NCBI GenBank assembly: GCA_020073345.1 | Contig: JAIQFI010000018.1 | Location: forward strand, 36,770 to 100,769 | DNA length: 64,000 bases | Direction of reading: 5' to 3' | DNA from: Terriglobia bacterium | Lineage (GTDB): Bacteria > Acidobacteriota > Terriglobia > Bryobacterales > Bryobacteraceae | In this document: piece after piece, positions 63,161-64,000 of the stretch | Numbering within the stretch: the stretch's first letter is position 1 | Layout: each line of letters starts with the position of its first letter | The notes under the pieces: model-generated | Database searches by the model: none | The model's input: the letters and a program-made list of their open reading frames with translations, nothing else | What the model was told of the DNA's origin: nothing | Made by a program: the position numbers and the translations under genes

Positions 63161-63607
63161 ATGCTTGAATTAATCGTCACCCTGGTCATTACGGTGAGCT
63201 CGGTGCTCATGCTGGGCTACTGGTTCCGTTATAGCTGCCTGCTGATCCTCAGCGCAAAGACCACCCGAGACTATGCGCTTGACATCGCCACCGCGAATCA
63301 GTTGAGCTTCCTTCAGGTGCAAACGGAATTGCGCGATCAGCGGCCGGCCGATCTCGACCGGCTACAGGCTTCTCTCGATCGCGACCTGGCTGTGGTCACC
63401 TACTTGATCCAGCACGCTTCCGGACAGGAATGGGGCCTGGAAGACCGGATGCTCCAACTGAACTATCGCCTGATGGGCGCCTGGTGCCGCGTAAGCCAAC
63501 GCTTCTCCGCGGAAGCCGGCCGGCGTGCGCTGGACGAGATGTCCATGATCGTTTCCCACTTCGCTAATGTCATGGGCGAGCGGGCTGCGGTTGGTGCAGC
63601 CGCTTAG
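63161..63607 (+). CDS. Single-pass membrane protein, unknown
   Basis: A 148-residue protein. An N-terminal transmembrane helix (about 3-33) is followed by a soluble helical part (TELRDQRPADLDRLQASLDRDLAVV and more). I know no family for it. AGGGA seven to ten bases before ATG 63161 supports the start, and a candidate promoter lies upstream, so it is probably a separate unit. Confidence 0.65.
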   Translation: MLELIVTLVITVSSVLMLGYWFRYSCLLILSAKTTRDYALDIATANQLSFLQVQTELRDQRPADLDRLQASLDRDLAVVTYLIQHASGQEWGLEDRMLQLNYRLMGAWCRVSQRFSAEAGRRALDEMSMIVSHFANVMGERAAVGAAA

Positions 63608-63645
63608 GCCCCGCAAGCTTCCTTTCAATCGTTCGATTCCGCGGG

Positions 63646-64000
63646 CTATCCTTCATTAGCAGGCACTTGCCGGCGCCCGCTTTGCCACTGCAGATTGAAG
63701 TTTTCGCCCAGGTATACGCGGCGGACCTCGGGATCGTTCCCTAACTGATCGGGCGTGCCGGAACGGAAGATCCGCCCGTCATTGATGATGTAGGCTCGGT
63801 CGGTCACCGCCAGCGTCTCACGGACATTGTGGTCTGTCACCAGGATGCCGATGCCGGAGCGCTTGAGATCGAAGATGATCTTTTGCAGTTCCAGCACTTG
63901 AATGGGATCGATACCCGAAAACGGTTCGTCGAGCAGCAGGTAACTGGGCTCGATCACCAGGCTGCGGGCGATTTCCACCCGCCGGCGCTCGCCACCCGAG
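63646..64000 (-). CDS. lptB: ABC transporter ATP-binding protein, LptB-like (5' part beyond window)
   Basis: The C-terminal 117 residues are visible. The ABC signature [14 protein letters not shown] is at the window edge, Walker B is [13 protein letters not shown], and the H-loop is [24 protein letters not shown], followed by LG-ENFNL near the end. The DHNVRETL...DRAYI pattern is characteristic of LptB, the ATPase that drives lipopolysaccharide transport with LptFG. The N-terminus and Walker A lie outside the window, so the name is by the visible part only. Confidence 0.85.
   Translation of the reverse strand, partial: SGGERRRVEIARSLVIEPSYLLLDEPFSGIDPIQVLELQKIIFDLKRSGIGILVTDHNVRETLAVTDRAYIINDGRIFRSGTPDQLGNDPEVRRVYLGENFNLQWQSGRRQVPANEG

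Overview
This window looks like chromosomal DNA from an acidobacterium of the Solibacter/Bryobacter type. That is an inference from gene content, not a database match. The pointers are high GC, a DUF1800/DUF1501 pair with a Tat signal, a PknB-type Ser/Thr kinase, NIPSNAP proteins, PQQ and NHL propeller proteins, many two-component genes, and a type IV pilus/type II secretion-like inner-membrane platform. Coding is very dense: no gene-free gap exceeds 300 bases, the longest being about 275 bases at 55364-55638. I saw no insertion sequence, phage gene or CRISPR array. There is one RNA gene, tRNA-Arg(TCG).

Left part (1-14 kb): a cut-off methyltransferase and a membrane protein lie divergent from prfB, which carries the classical programmed +1 frameshift, followed by sua5/tsaC and an MBL-fold hydrolase. 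Next come a B12-binding radical SAM protein, a VOC protein, a DesK/NarL-type two-component pair, and a tightly overlapping operon (degenerate PHP/esterase fusion, PfkB kinase, rhomboid protease). An SDR without its catalytic Tyr/Lys and a two-gene chromate transporter close this part.

Centre (14-33 kb): a Lys-rich secreted peptide; a two-gene HU-like/HU-TIR locus, my strongest candidate for an undescribed system; tandem fused MFS/spermidine synthase paralogs; and a Ser/Thr kinase whose extracytoplasmic half matches the secreted protein encoded next to it. A tandem UspA gene follows, with a good sigma-54 promoter, facing an NtrC-type regulator, a receiver protein and a PAS histidine kinase. 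Then hemerythrin, methyltransferase, lactate permease, two NIPSNAP, DUF2238, AT-hook and glutathione peroxidase genes.

Right part (33-64 kb): an F-E-M-N-O-P-pseudopilin operon without a secretin, followed by an NtrC-type regulator with a GAFTDA loop, a histidine kinase and an ECF sigma factor. On the other strand is an operon of an OmpR-type regulator, a stand-alone receiver, an outer-membrane porin, a cupredoxin-like protein and a cache-type histidine kinase. After that come a WxcM-like fusion enzyme, a type B carboxylesterase, a KirBac channel, a GT2 glycosyltransferase with a methyltransferase, an NHL protein, a cytochrome c-PQQ protein, a dienelactone hydrolase, DUF1501/DUF1800, tRNA-Arg, a CYTH protein and the 3' part of an lptB-like ABC ATPase gene running off the right edge.
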